From positions 9,362,001-9,426,000 of the forward strand of contig NZ_CP108394.1 in NCBI RefSeq assembly GCF_041435215.1: a stretch of DNA of 64,000 bases. The letters are read 5' to 3'. The notes below the pieces were generated by a model that was not told the DNA's origin, ran no database searches, and worked only from the letters and a program-made list of their open reading frames with translations. Below, piece after piece: positions 1-9,819 of this stretch. Position numbers and translations under genes: made by a program. Origin of the DNA: Streptomyces sp. NBC_01314. Its GTDB lineage: Bacteria; Actinomycetota; Actinomycetes; Streptomycetales; Streptomycetaceae. Numbering within the stretch: position 1 is the stretch's first letter; every line of letters begins with the position of its first letter.

Positions 1-21
1 CTGGTCACCGCCGCCGAGTGA
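1..21 (+). CDS. 3' end of an upstream gene (partial)
   Basis: The first 21 bases read as the end of a reading frame, Leu-Val-Thr-Ala-Ala-Glu then TGA. Nothing more can be said about the product because the rest lies outside the window. The frame is assumed from the lack of any other sensible start nearby. Confidence 0.3.
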   Translation: MVTAAE

Positions 22-105
22 GGCAGGCCGGACAAGGCGCGGGGCCGTTTCGATGTGTGGCCCCGTCGCGTGGGCGGGACCAGCCACATCCGGCCGGCGG
101 ACGTC

Positions 106-648
106 CTACGCGCCGTACTCATGCTGCGCTTCCCGATGCGCCGTGGCCAGCTCCGTGTAGTGCGTCCCGTTCAGCGTCACCATCTCCCGCTCCTCATCGG
201 TGAGCGGTCGCTTCACCTTCGCCGGCACCCCCGCCACCAGCGACCCGGGCGGCACCCGCATCCCCTGCGGCACCAGAGCCTGCGCGGCCACCAGCGACCC
301 CGCCCCGATCACCGCGCCGTTCAGCACCGTCGCACCCATCCCGATCAGACAGTCGTCCTCGACGGTCGCGCCGTGCACCACCGCGTTGTGCCCGATCGAG
401 ACCCGCTCGCCGATCGAGACCGGGAACCCGGGGTCGACGTGCAGCGTGCAGTTGTCCTGGACGTTGGCGTCCGCGCCGATGACGATCGGCTCGAACTCGG
501 CCCGCAGCACGGCCCCGTACCAGACGCTCGACCCGGGCCGCAGCGTCACGTCGCCGATCACCACCGACGTGGGGGAGACGAACGCGGCCTCCTCCACGTC
601 CGGCTTGTTGCCGCCGAACTTCGTGATCAGGGCCCGCTGCCGGTTCAT
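106..648 (-). CDS. Gamma-carbonic-anhydrase-like hexapeptide-repeat protein
   Basis: A protein of 180 residues made almost wholly of left-handed beta-helix hexapeptide repeats, as in the YrdA/PaaY/gamma-carbonic-anhydrase family. The three metal-ligand histidines of the family are visible at about residues 70 (in NCTLHVDPG), 87 and 92 (in GHNAVVHG). This supports a zinc-bound trimer, though whether it hydrates CO2 is unknown, since many family members are inactive. I chose the ATG at 648 because AGGAGG sits just upstream. An alternative ATG at 690 would add 14 residues rich in His. It stands alone, divergent from the next acyltransferase gene. Confidence 0.85.
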   Translation of the reverse strand: MNRQRALITKFGGNKPDVEEAAFVSPTSVVIGDVTLRPGSSVWYGAVLRAEFEPIVIGADANVQDNCTLHVDPGFPVSIGERVSIGHNAVVHGATVEDDCLIGMGATVLNGAVIGAGSLVAAQALVPQGMRVPPGSLVAGVPAKVKRPLTDEEREMVTLNGTHYTELATAHREAQHEYGA

Positions 649-798
649 CGCCGCCTCCTGGTGGTGACCGTGGTGGCCCTGGCTGGCCATGGTGATCGGT
701 CCTCACCCGCACCGTAAGCCATGGGGCGGGCATCGCGTGGGGTGAAGATCACAGCCATACGACGTCTTGGGTGTGCGACCGGTGAGTACGGTGAGCGG

Positions 799-1548
799 GT
801 GCCGAAGAGCAAGAACACGTTCTCGTCCTGGCGGGGCCCCCTCGTGCAGCGCGCCGTCCATGCGGGCTGGGCGTGGCTCCAGCGCACGGGGTCGGTGACG
901 GCCGAGCGGCCCGGACGCTTCCGCTTCGGCGCGATGGGACCGAACACCAGACTGGCCTTCCCGCTCGGCACGGTCTTCGGCGAGCCGTGGATCCATCTGG
1001 GCTCCCACTGCATCATCGGCGAGCAGGTCACCCTGACCGCCGGGCTGATGCCCGACCTGGACCTCGGCGCGGAACCGATCCTGCGCATCGGTGACGGTGT
1101 CGTCCTGGGCCGGGGCAGCCATGTGATCGCCGACACCACCGTCACCATCGGCAGCGACTGCTACTTCGGGCCGTATGTCTACGTGACGTCCACGAACCAC
1201 TCCTACGACGACCCGCACGAGCCGATCGGCAAGCAGTGGCCGCGGATGGACCCGGTGTCGATCGGGTCGGGGTGCTGGATCGGTACGGGTGCGGTGATCC
1301 TTCCGGGGGCGCGGGTCGGGCGGAACGTGGTCGTCGCCGCCGGGGCGGTGGTGCGGGGGGTGGTGCCGGACCACTCGGTGGTGGCGGGGGCGCCCGCTCG
1401 GGTCGTGCGGCGCTGGGACCCGGTCGAGGGGTGGCAGCCGCCGATCCGGACGCCTGCCCCCGTGCCGATACCCGACGGGGTCACGCCGGAGCAGTTGCTG
1501 GCGCTGGCCGAGTGGGATGCGGAGGGGGCGACCGGGGAGTCCGCCTGA
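799..1548 (+). CDS. Hexapeptide-repeat O-acyltransferase
   Basis: A protein of about 249 residues of the LbH/WbbJ-type acetyltransferase group. Hexapeptide repeats fill the middle (for example GDGVVLGRGSHVIADTTVTI), followed by the active-site loop TSTNHSYDD with its histidine, and a C-terminal GAPARVVRRWDP segment typical of maltose/galactoside acetyltransferase-like enzymes. It should move an acyl group from acyl-CoA to a sugar or similar hydroxyl; the acceptor is not known. The GTG at 799 (Pro-Lys-Ser-Lys follows) fits related proteins better than the ATG at 721. A single gene, divergent from the carbonic-anhydrase-like gene. Confidence 0.82.
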   Translation: MPKSKNTFSSWRGPLVQRAVHAGWAWLQRTGSVTAERPGRFRFGAMGPNTRLAFPLGTVFGEPWIHLGSHCIIGEQVTLTAGLMPDLDLGAEPILRIGDGVVLGRGSHVIADTTVTIGSDCYFGPYVYVTSTNHSYDDPHEPIGKQWPRMDPVSIGSGCWIGTGAVILPGARVGRNVVVAAGAVVRGVVPDHSVVAGAPARVVRRWDPVEGWQPPIRTPAPVPIPDGVTPEQLLALAEWDAEGATGESA

Positions 1549-1738
1549 GGGGTCGAGGGGCTGGGGTGCGTCGGCGGATGCGCGTGGTGCGCGGCAGGTC
1601 GCGCCCGCCGGTGGAGCCGCACATCGCCGGCCCCGAGCCCCTGAACGGGCGCGACCCTCGCAGTACAGTTCGTTGAACGCCGGGCCTCCTCTTGGGGCAC
1701 CGCATTGAACTCTGCCCCTTGAGAATATTGGACGGAAT

Positions 1739-2311
1739 GTGTCGGATCTCGATCTGCTGACCCAGTCCCTGGCGCGGAACGTCAAGCGCTGGCGCACCGA
1801 GCGGGGGTTCACCCTGGACGCTCTGGCCGCCCGTGCCGGAGTCAGTCGCGGGATGCTCATCCAGATCGAGCAGTCCCGCACCAACCCCAGCCTCGGCACC
1901 GTGGTCAAGATCGGTGACGCCCTCGGTGTCAGCATCACCACACTGCTCGACTACGAGCAGGGGCCCAAGGTCCGGATCGTCCCGGCCGAGCAGGTGGTCC
2001 GGCTGTGGCACACGGAAGCGGGCAGTTACAGCAAGCTGTTGGCCGGTACGGAGGCGCCCGGCCCGCTGGAGATGTGGGACTGGCTGCTGATGCCGGGGGA
2101 GGGCAGCCGGTCGGACCCGCACCCCGTGGGCACGGTCGAGATCGCACACGTCACGGCGGGCGAGCTGACCCTCACCGTCGAGGGCACGGACTACCGCGTT
2201 CCGGCCGGTGCGAGCGTCACCTTCGAGGCCAACGCGGCGCACGAGTACGCGAATCAGGGGGAGGTGCCGACGGAGATGGTGCTGACGGTGTCGGTGCCGG
2301 CCGTGCCCTGA
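1739..2311 (+). CDS. XRE-family regulator with cupin domain
   Basis: A protein of 190 residues. The N-terminal third is a Cro/CI-type helix-turn-helix (about residues 10-65, including RAGVSRGMLIQIEQSRTNPS), and residues 110-185 form a small cupin barrel (DPHPVGTVEIAHVTAGELTL). This HTH-cupin design is common in regulators of amino-acid or polyamine use, where the cupin senses a small ligand. The GTG start gives the usual start of the HTH. It stands alone, so its target is not evident from position. Confidence 0.88.
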   Translation: MSDLDLLTQSLARNVKRWRTERGFTLDALAARAGVSRGMLIQIEQSRTNPSLGTVVKIGDALGVSITTLLDYEQGPKVRIVPAEQVVRLWHTEAGSYSKLLAGTEAPGPLEMWDWLLMPGEGSRSDPHPVGTVEIAHVTAGELTLTVEGTDYRVPAGASVTFEANAAHEYANQGEVPTEMVLTVSVPAVP

Positions 2312-2355
2312 GGTGTCTGCCGGGCAGTCCGCCGGCCTTTGTTACCGTGCGGCCC

Positions 2356-2913
2356 ATGCGCGCACCCATCGGAGACTTCGACCACGCCACCCCCGCCCCC
2401 GACTGCCTCGACGACCTCGTCGGTCCGGTCGCCGACGCCGTACGCGACTGGCCCGGCAGCGTGCCCGCCGACCAGATCCTGTACGTCGAGACGGACCCGG
2501 AGTGGGCCGACACCGCGGTGTTCGTCCAGCACTACGGGCAGGCCCTGCTCGAACAGTCCGCGAACTGCGTGGTCGTCGCGGGCAAGCGCGGCGGCGAGTC
2601 GAGTCTGGCCGCGTGTGTCGTGCTCTCCACCACCCGTGTCGACGTCAACGGTGTGGTCCGCCGCCGGCTCGGCGCCCGCAAGGCCTCGTTCGCGTCGATG
2701 GACACCGCCACCGGGGAGACCGGGATGGAGTACGGCGGCATCACGCCCGTCGGGCTGCCTGCGGCCTGGCCGGTCCTGGTGGACTCGGCCGTGGTCGACC
2801 TGCCGTATGTCCTGGTCGGCAGCGGGCGGCGGCGCGGCAAGCTGCTGGTGCCGGGCAAGGTGTTCGCGGAACTGCCGAACGCGGTGGTGCTGGAGGGGCT
2901 GGGGGTGGCCTGA
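2356..2913 (+). CDS. YbaK/EbsC-family aminoacyl-tRNA deacylase-like protein
   Basis: A protein of 185 residues resembling the YbaK/ProX editing domain, which hydrolyses mischarged tRNAs such as Cys-tRNA(Pro). The core has the family's V-V-A-G-K-R-G lysine region (CVVVAGKRGGES), a conserved hydrophobic strand, and the GGITPVGLP loop (family GGxxPxG). The substrate cannot be told. Start ATG 2356 is supported by a -10-like TACCGT seven bases upstream, suggesting a leaderless message. A single gene. Confidence 0.85.
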   Translation: MRAPIGDFDHATPAPDCLDDLVGPVADAVRDWPGSVPADQILYVETDPEWADTAVFVQHYGQALLEQSANCVVVAGKRGGESSLAACVVLSTTRVDVNGVVRRRLGARKASFASMDTATGETGMEYGGITPVGLPAAWPVLVDSAVVDLPYVLVGSGRRRGKLLVPGKVFAELPNAVVLEGLGVA

Positions 2914-3006
2914 CCGGCCGACCGCCCTCGATCCCGGTGCCGGAACGCCGACGCCGGGCCCCGGGCACATGGCCCGGAACCCGGCGGCATACGGCACGGG
3001 GCCGGA

Positions 3007-3567
3007 TCAGGCGGCGACGGTGCCCGCCTGGGCGCCGAGCTGGTTCAGGACATCGGTGAGACCGGTGACGACCTCGGCGTCGTCGGCCGGGTGCGTCTCG
3101 GCGAAGCGGACGACGGAGCCGGGGATGGAGAGCTTGGCGTCCTCCAGGACCGTGGCACCGGCGATGCCGAGGGCCTTGCGGGTCTCGTCCTGCGCCCACA
3201 CGCCGCCGAACTGGCCGAACGCGGTGCCGACCACGGCGACCGGCTTGCCGGTGAGGGCGCCGGCGCCGTACGGGCGGGACAGCCAGTCGATGGCGTTCTT
3301 CAGGACGGCCGGGATGGTGCCGTTGTACTCGGGGGAGAAGAGCAGCAAGCCGTCGACCTGGCCGGCGGCCTCGCGCAGGGCCGCGGCGGTGGCCGGGAGG
3401 GCGGCCTCGTTGTCGAGGTCCTCGTTGTAGAACGGGACGTCGGCCAGACCCTCGTACAGCTCGATCGCGACGCCCTCAGGGGCGTGCTTCACGGCGGCCT
3501 CGGCGAGCTGGCGGTTGTGCGAACCGGCGCGAAGGCTGCCGACGAGCGCGAGGATGCGTACGGACAT
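3007..3567 (-). CDS. NAD(P)H-dependent FMN reductase
   Basis: A flavodoxin-like oxidoreductase of 186 residues. The N-terminal phosphate-binding loop GSLRAGSHNRQLAE and the SPEYNGTIPAVLKNAIDW motif are hallmarks of the NADPH-dependent FMN reductase (ChrR/YhdA/azoreductase) family. Likely role: reduction of flavin, quinones or xenobiotics in the cytosol. The start has a good GGAG box. It is transcribed away from a TetR gene, and two copies of a palindrome lie between them, so control by that TetR protein is likely. Confidence 0.9.
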   Translation of the reverse strand: MSVRILALVGSLRAGSHNRQLAEAAVKHAPEGVAIELYEGLADVPFYNEDLDNEAALPATAAALREAAGQVDGLLLFSPEYNGTIPAVLKNAIDWLSRPYGAGALTGKPVAVVGTAFGQFGGVWAQDETRKALGIAGATVLEDAKLSIPGSVVRFAETHPADDAEVVTGLTDVLNQLGAQAGTVAA

Positions 3568-3610
3568 GAGCTGACTCCTAGCAAGGATGTGCACGTGAGG
3601 AAAGGCTAAG

Positions 3611-3659
3611 CGGACCGGGGTCCGTTGAAATTTGTAGCACCTATCCGGACCGGGGTCCA
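3611..3659. promoter_or_regulatory. Twin TetR-type operators between FMN reductase and TetR genes
   Basis: Two copies of a dyad, CGGACCGGGGTCCG at 3611-3624 and CGGACCGGGGTCCA at 3646-3659, with centres 35 bp apart. Each has GGACC/GGTCC arms around GG. The second copy abuts or overlaps the likely -35 of the TetR gene (its -10 is TACGCT at 3678-3683) and may overlap a -35 of the reductase gene. The arrangement suits one repressor controlling both divergent genes. The binding protein is inferred from position. Confidence 0.65.
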
Positions 3660-3689
3660 CTTGTCTGTGGTGAGCGTTACGCTCCCTTC

Positions 3690-4343
3690 ATGAAAGAGTC
3701 GCTGCCGCCCTTGCCGGCGCCTCGGGAAACCGACCCGCTCGACGGGCTGCTGGACCTCGCCCCGACCGCCTCCGGTCAGCGCCGTCTGCGCGCGGACGCG
3801 GCCCGCAACCGCACCCGGCTGCTGGAGGTGGCCGCCCGGCTCGCGGCGGACTGTGGGGCCGCCAACCTGACCATGGAGGCCGTGGCGACCGCCGCCGAGG
3901 TGGGCAAGGGCACCGTGTTCCGGCGGTTCGGCGACCGGACAGGGCTCATGTTCGCGCTTCTCGACCATCACGAGCGGGAGCTCCAGGCCGCGTTCCTGAC
4001 CGGTCCGCCACCCCTCGGCCCCGACGCGCCGCCCGTCGAGCGGCTCCGGGCCTTCGGGGCCGCCGTCATCCGGCACGAGTACGCCCACCGCGACCTCTAC
4101 CTCGCCGCCCACACGGACGTCTCCCGCCGACACACCGGCCCGGCCAACCAGCTCCGCCTCGGCCACCTGTGCATGCTGCTGCGCCGAGCCGGGGCGCGGG
4201 GCGACATCGAACTGCTGGCGCAGACTCTGCTGGGCTATCTGGACATCAACCTCGTCGACCATCTGGTGGGGCGGCGGGGGATGTCGATGGACCGTCTGCA
4301 GCTGGGGTGGGAGGACCTGATCGAGCGGCTGGTCGTGGCGTAA
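3690..4343 (+). CDS. TetR/AcrR-family regulator
   Basis: A protein of 217 residues. After a roughly 30-residue leader comes a typical TetR HTH (about residues 40-85, with MEAVATAAEVGKGTVFRRFG), then an all-helical ligand domain. It sits back to back with the FMN reductase gene, and the shared spacer has two identical dyads. It is probably an autorepressor and repressor of the reductase, released by a small quinone-like or electrophilic ligand (inferred). The ATG lies six bases after TACGCT, pointing to a leaderless transcript. Confidence 0.9.
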   Translation: MKESLPPLPAPRETDPLDGLLDLAPTASGQRRLRADAARNRTRLLEVAARLAADCGAANLTMEAVATAAEVGKGTVFRRFGDRTGLMFALLDHHERELQAAFLTGPPPLGPDAPPVERLRAFGAAVIRHEYAHRDLYLAAHTDVSRRHTGPANQLRLGHLCMLLRRAGARGDIELLAQTLLGYLDINLVDHLVGRRGMSMDRLQLGWEDLIERLVVA

Positions 4344-4371
4344 ATACAGGAGCGCGGGACCGAGACAGCCA

Positions 4372-4383
4372 AAGCGACCGCTT
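4372..4383. promoter_or_regulatory. Palindrome upstream of the MoxR/VWA operon
   Basis: AAGCGACCGCTT is a perfect dyad (AAGCG/CGCTT around AC) lying about 63 bp before the MoxR start and about 28 bp after the TetR stop. It resembles TetR-type operators in actinobacteria. No cognate protein can be assigned. Confidence 0.35.
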
Positions 4384-4445
4384 GGTAACTTGGAGCGCAC
4401 GTGTCGGGGAGCGGCCTCGCACACCGCGTGAGGATGAGGGGTCAC

Positions 4446-5341
<896 letters not shown>

Positions 5342-5345
<4 letters not shown>

Positions 5346-6904
5346 GCGCCGGGGCCCGTGGTACGGACACGGCTCCGGGCTCCGCGCTGGCCGATCGGCT
5401 GACCGCGTTCGTCCGGGCGTTGCGTGGCCACGGGATACGGATCGGGCCCGGCGAGACCGTGGACGCGGCTGCCGTGCTGGAGGTGCTGGGCCTCACCGAC
5501 CGGGAGCGGATCCGGGAGGGGCTGGCGGCGGCGCTGCTGCGCGCCGACCGGCAGCGTGCCGTGTTCGACGCTGCCTTCGAGCTGTACTTCCCGCTCGGCG
5601 TGGGGGAGTTGACGGGGGCGCGGGGTGCGTCGGCCGGGGACCGGGACGAGTTGCGCGACCGGCTCGCCGAGGCACTGGCCGCGAACGACACGGCCGCGCT
5701 CAACCGGCTGGCGGCTGAGGCCGTGGACCTGCTCGGCCGCTACGGCTCGCCCGGCTCGGACGGCTGGTCGGCCCACCAGACGCTGGACCGCCTGCGGCCG
5801 CAGACGCTGTTGGCACGGATCCTCGCGGCCTCGCGGGGGGCGGGCGGCGATGCCGACGCCGGCTTCTCCGGTGCGGGGGCCGGTGGTGGACCCGGTGGTG
5901 GGTTCCGTATGGGGTTCGGTGGCGGTTTCACATTCGGTGCGGGTGCGGGTGCGGGTGCGGGCTCGGAGTCGGACTCCGGTTCCGGTCTCCGCTCCGGTGA
6001 CGGTTCGGGTCTCGGTTCGGGTGGGTTCACCGATCGGCTGGACGCCGACGAGATCCGGCGCCGTATCGAGGACTTCCGGAACCGGGTGCGTACCGAGGCG
6101 CGGCGGCGGGTCGCCGAGCGCCGGGGAGCGGAGATGATCGCCGAGCGGGGCATCGCGCCCAGCGCCGACCAGGTCGACTTCCTCATCGCGAGCCGTGAGC
6201 AACTCGTCGAACTACGCCGGACCGTCCAGCCGTTGGCCCGCAAGCTCGCGACCCGGCTCGCCGCCCGGAGACGCAGGGCCGCGCGCGGTCGGATCGACAT
6301 TCGGCGCACGTTGCGGCGTTCGCTGTCCACGGGAGGTGTGCCGCTGCGCCCCGCCTATCGGCGGCACCGGCCCGCCCGTCCGGAGATCGTGCTGCTGTGC
6401 GATGTGTCCGGGTCGGTCGCCGGGTTCGCGAACTTCACGATGCTGCTGGTGCAGGCGATGCGGGACCAGTTCAGCAAGGTGCGGGTCTACGCCTTCGTCA
6501 ACCGCGTCGACGAGGTCACCCGCCTCGTCACCAACGGTGAGGCCGATCCCGCCGAACTCGGCCGCCGGATCTCCACCGAGGCCGCGGTCGCCGGTTGGCA
6601 CGGCAGCAGCGACTACGGGGCCGCGCTGGGCGAGTTCGCCGAGCGCCACCTCGACGCGGTGGGCCCGCGGACGTCGGTGATCGTGCTCGGCGACGCCCGC
6701 ACCAACGGGTTCGATCCCAACGCGGCGGCCCTGCGGCGCGTCGTGGCCCGCGCCCGCCGCGTCCACTGGCTGAACCCCGAGTCCCCGGACCAGTGGGGGA
6801 CGGGCGACTCAGCCGCCCATGTCTATGCCGAGATCGTCGACATGCACGCCTGCCGGAACGCACGGCGGCTGGGGGAACTGGTGACCCGGCTGCTGCCGGT
6901 GTGA
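5342..6904 (+). CDS. VWA-domain (CoxE-like) protein
   Basis: A protein of 520 residues, partner of the MoxR ATPase. The N-terminal half matches CoxE-like proteins. Residues around 180-230 form a long Gly/Ser linker with repeated Gly-Ala and Ser-Gly steps. The C-terminal half is a von Willebrand A domain with a MIDAS motif LLCDVSGSVAG (DxSxS) and a second metal-site region in HGSSDYGAAL. It should bind a metal and a client protein, with MoxR supplying ATP-driven remodelling. The low-complexity linker is unusually long but stays in frame. Confidence 0.88.
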
Positions 6905-6932
6905 CGCGTAGGGTGCCGGTGGTGCGCAGGTC

Positions 6933-7301
6933 TCACTGCCGGCCGGTGTCGATCACGCAGAAGCGGTTGCCCTCCGTGTCGGCGAGTACGACGAAGTCGG
7001 CGTCCTCCGGGTAGTCGTCCCAGTCGACACGGCGTGCTCCCAGGCCCAGCAGCCGTTCGACCTCCGCCGCCTGGTCCTCCGCGTCCCCCGCGTAGAGGTC
7101 CAGATGCACCCGGGGCCGCTCCTGCGACGGGGTCTCGCTGCGGCCGAGGGAGATCTGGGCGCCGGTGCCCTGCGGGTGCACCAGCACGACCCAATCGTCC
7201 TCCGGTTCCTCGCGCGGGACGTACCCGAGGGCCTCCGTCCAGAACACGGCGGCCCGCCGTACGTCGGACGCGCCCAGCACCACGGATCCGATTCTCAACA
7301 T
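6933..7301 (-). CDS. VOC-family (glyoxalase-like) protein
   Basis: A small protein of 122 residues with the paired beta-alpha-beta-beta-beta modules of the vicinal-oxygen-chelate fold (IGSVVLGASDVRRAAVFWTEALGYVP at the start, GNRFCVIDTG at the end). Members include glyoxalases, resistance proteins and many of unknown use; no substrate can be given. It is convergent with the VWA gene and divergent from the universal stress protein gene. Confidence 0.85.
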   Translation of the reverse strand: MLRIGSVVLGASDVRRAAVFWTEALGYVPREEPEDDWVVLVHPQGTGAQISLGRSETPSQERPRVHLDLYAGDAEDQAAEVERLLGLGARRVDWDDYPEDADFVVLADTEGNRFCVIDTGRQ

Positions 7302-7379
7302 GGTCCGATTCTCGCCTCTGCGGATCGGCTGCTCTGCGGCGATGCTGGAAACAGACCTCGACCTCAGGAGGTGCGCCCC

Positions 7380-8342
7380 ATGTTCCGCACCGTCACCGTG
7401 GGCATCGACGGTTCGCGCGAGAGCCTGGCCGCCGCCGAGTGGGCGGCCCGGGAGGCGCGGCTCCGCGCGCTGCCGTTGCGGCTGGTCAACGTCTGGGAGC
7501 CGGTTCCCGAGCCGATGGGACGGGCGCCGGTGCTGGGTACGCGGACGGGGCCGGACGGACCGGACGGACCGGGCGGGCGAGCGGGGCCGAGCGCGTCGGG
7601 GGAGACGGGTGTCGGGAGGGTGCTGGGCGAGGCGGCCGACGGGATCCGGCTGCGGCATCCCGGCGTCGACGTGAGTGCCGAGCAGTTGACGGGCCGGGCG
7701 AGCGAGGAACTGGTGCGGGCGGCGCACGCTGGAGAACTGCTGGTCCTGGGTTCCCGTGGGCTGGGCGGGATCGCCGGCTTCCTCCTCGGGTCCGTCGGGC
7801 TGCATGTCGTCGCACACACCGAGCGCCCGGTCGTGCTCGTGCGGGCGGAGGAGCAGGCCGCGGACGAGCATGCGCCGGGCTCGACGGGGGCGCCGTCCGC
7901 CGTCACGCCGTTCCGGCCCGTCGTGCTCGGTCTGGACACCGTGCAGCCGGACCACACGCTGATCCGGTTCGCGTTCGAGGCGGCGGTGGCGCGGGGGGCC
8001 TCGTTGCGGATTCTGCATGACTGGACTCCGCCGCCGCACTCCGGTCTGCGGGAGCGGCCCGGTCTGGAGGCCGACCTCGACGCCGATGTGGGGCAGGTGG
8101 AGGCCGGCACGCTGACTGAGCTGCTGGTCCCATGGCGGCGGGAGTTTCCGGGGGTCGAGGTGGTGGAGGAGTCACGGCGGGGAAAGGCGGCGGAGCATCT
8201 GCTGGAGGCGTCTCGGGACGCGTCCCTGCTTGTCGTCGGACGGCGGGTCCGGCATTCGCCGGTGGGAGCGCACATCGGTCCGGTCGTGCACGCGGTGCTT
8301 CATCATGCGGAGGCACCCGTCGTGGTCGTCTCGCACGACTGA
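7380..8342 (+). CDS. Universal stress protein with two Usp domains
   Basis: A protein of 320 residues built as a tandem of two Usp domains (about 1-160 and 175-320). The first keeps the ATP-binding motif GSRGLGGIAGFLLGS; in the second the equivalent loop (GRRVRHSPVGAHIG) is partly degenerate. The pattern suggests one nucleotide-binding and one structural half. A strong CAGGAGGT box lies 7-10 bases before the ATG. Such proteins are often under hypoxia or dormancy control in actinobacteria, but no matching operator is evident here. Confidence 0.9.
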   Translation: MFRTVTVGIDGSRESLAAAEWAAREARLRALPLRLVNVWEPVPEPMGRAPVLGTRTGPDGPDGPGGRAGPSASGETGVGRVLGEAADGIRLRHPGVDVSAEQLTGRASEELVRAAHAGELLVLGSRGLGGIAGFLLGSVGLHVVAHTERPVVLVRAEEQAADEHAPGSTGAPSAVTPFRPVVLGLDTVQPDHTLIRFAFEAAVARGASLRILHDWTPPPHSGLRERPGLEADLDADVGQVEAGTLTELLVPWRREFPGVEVVEESRRGKAAEHLLEASRDASLLVVGRRVRHSPVGAHIGPVVHAVLHHAEAPVVVVSHD

Positions 8343-8368
8343 GGTTCCGGGGTGAAGCGCGGTACGCA

Positions 8369-8387
8369 GCCTCTGTTTCTCAGAGGC
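8369..8387. terminator. Bidirectional hairpin between convergent genes
   Basis: GCCTCTG, loop TTTCT, CAGAGGC: a perfect 7-bp stem that lies between the universal stress gene and the convergent CoA-binding gene and overlaps the stop codon of the latter. Its place and symmetry fit a shared terminator. Confidence 0.55.
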
Positions 8388-8796
8388 CGGGGGCCAGGCG
8401 GGGGATCTCTATCGCCGGGCAGCGGTCCATGACCATGTCCAGGCCGGCGTCGCGGGTTCGGTGATACGCCTCCTCGTCGAGTACGCCCAGTTGGAACCAG
8501 ACGGCCTTGGCGCCGATCCGGGTGGCCTCGTCGGCTACGGGGCCCGCGAGGTCGCTGTTGACGAAGACGTCGACGACATCCACGGGGAAGGGGATGTCGG
8601 AGAGGGAGGCGTAGCCCTGTTCGCCGTGGACCGTCTCGGCCCTGGGGTGCACCGGGACGACGCGTTTGCCGTAGCGCTGCAGGATCTCCGCGACGCCGTG
8701 GGCCGCGCGGTCGCGGTTGTTGGACAGGCCGACCACGGCCCAGGTGTCGCCGAGTTCCGTCAGAACCCTGCGGATCGTGGCGGGGTCGCCGTACAT
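8380..8796 (-). CDS. CoA-binding domain protein
   Basis: A Rossmann-fold protein of 138 residues in the CoA_binding (YccU-like) family: TWAVVGLSNNRDRAAHGVAE near the start, then GKRVVPVHPRAETVHG, and VWFQLGVLDEEA near the end. The family resembles the N-terminal domain of succinyl-CoA synthetase; its function is not established. A good AGAGGAGA box supports the ATG at 8796. The 291 bp upstream hold no gene I can support, only a Ser/Gly-rich reading frame joined to the next gene. Confidence 0.87.
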   Translation of the reverse strand: MYGDPATIRRVLTELGDTWAVVGLSNNRDRAAHGVAEILQRYGKRVVPVHPRAETVHGEQGYASLSDIPFPVDVVDVFVNSDLAGPVADEATRIGAKAVWFQLGVLDEEAYHRTRDAGLDMVMDRCPAIEIPRLAPGL

Positions 8797-9087
8797 GCTG
8801 TCTCCTCTGTCCGTGGGGGAGCGCCCGGTCGCGGGGGCTGCCTGCGGCAACAGCGAGTGGTGCTCGGCGATTCCCGGGACCCGGAACCTTGATCCGTGTG
8901 CGATCGACGCGGCTCGTCGTCGGTCTCCTCGTCCGTCTCGTCCGGCTTGTCGTCCAGCTCGACGGACGCCGAAGGAGCGGCGCGCCGGATGTCCGACGGG
9001 CCGCTTCGTGGGGTCGGGTTCCGGCTCGTTGTCCGGAATGCCGTCCTCCGCACTGCGTTCGGGCGTTCCCGCGCCTACGCTCACCCC

Positions 9088-9819
9088 GTGCTGCGTATCA
9101 CCGACGCCCGGACCGGCGAGCCCGCCGAGATCCAGAGGGCGCTCATCCGGGTCCATGCCCATGTGCCGGGGGACGACCCCTCGGCGCTGCGCGTCCTGCT
9201 GGTCGCCGACGTCCTCGCCCGTGCCCTGGAGATGGGCGGGAGCCCGGTCCTCCTCGTCGGCGACCCGCCCGCCGCGCTGCGGGAGCGGGCCGACGACCTC
9301 GGCATCCGGCCGACCGAGGCCTCCGGGACGAGGGGAGGGCAGCGGGTGCTGCACGTACTCGGTCCGGACGGGTCGACGGTCGGCGATCACGGTGAGGGCG
9401 ACGGCAGCGGTGTCGTCCGCTCCGGCACCGAGGTCACGGTCGAGGTCGCCCCCGTGACGGGAACCGGGGGGTCGGCCGCGACGGGCACCGCCCTTCGGCT
9501 CGCTCTCCTCGGTCACTCCCGCCGGACCCCCGTGGTCCTCGACGCCACCGCCCTGGCCGAGGCCGCCCACACGCTCGACCACTGGCGCAAGGCGGTGGCG
9601 GCCTGGGCGACGCGGCCGTCGAGGCCGGTTCCCGAGCCCGTACGCCAGGCCCTGAAGGACGCCTGGGAGGACGATCTCGACGTGCGCGCGGTGCTCGACG
9701 TGCTGCGGGACGTGGAGGGGGCGCGTGACGTACCGGACGGCGCGCGGTTCGAGGCGTACGCCTACGCGGACCGGCTCCTCGGTCTGGAACTCACCCGTGA
9801 GATCGGAGCGACGGCATGA
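9088..9819 (+). CDS. Degenerate cysteinyl-tRNA-synthetase-like protein
   Basis: A protein of 243 residues that I read as a short relative of class I cysteinyl-tRNA synthetase. The start (LRITDARTGEPAEI) and the C-terminal helical part (AWEDDLDVRAVLDVLRDVEG, then FEAYAYADRLLGLEL) recall that family, but the HIGH and KMSKS catalytic motifs are absent, so it cannot be a normal synthetase. GTG 9088 was chosen because TACGCT lies six bases before it and the upstream extension is low-complexity. It overlaps the next gene (sixA-like) by 4 bp. Assignment is tentative. Confidence 0.55.
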   Translation: MLRITDARTGEPAEIQRALIRVHAHVPGDDPSALRVLLVADVLARALEMGGSPVLLVGDPPAALRERADDLGIRPTEASGTRGGQRVLHVLGPDGSTVGDHGEGDGSGVVRSGTEVTVEVAPVTGTGGSAATGTALRLALLGHSRRTPVVLDATALAEAAHTLDHWRKAVAAWATRPSRPVPEPVRQALKDAWEDDLDVRAVLDVLRDVEGARDVPDGARFEAYAYADRLLGLELTREIGATA

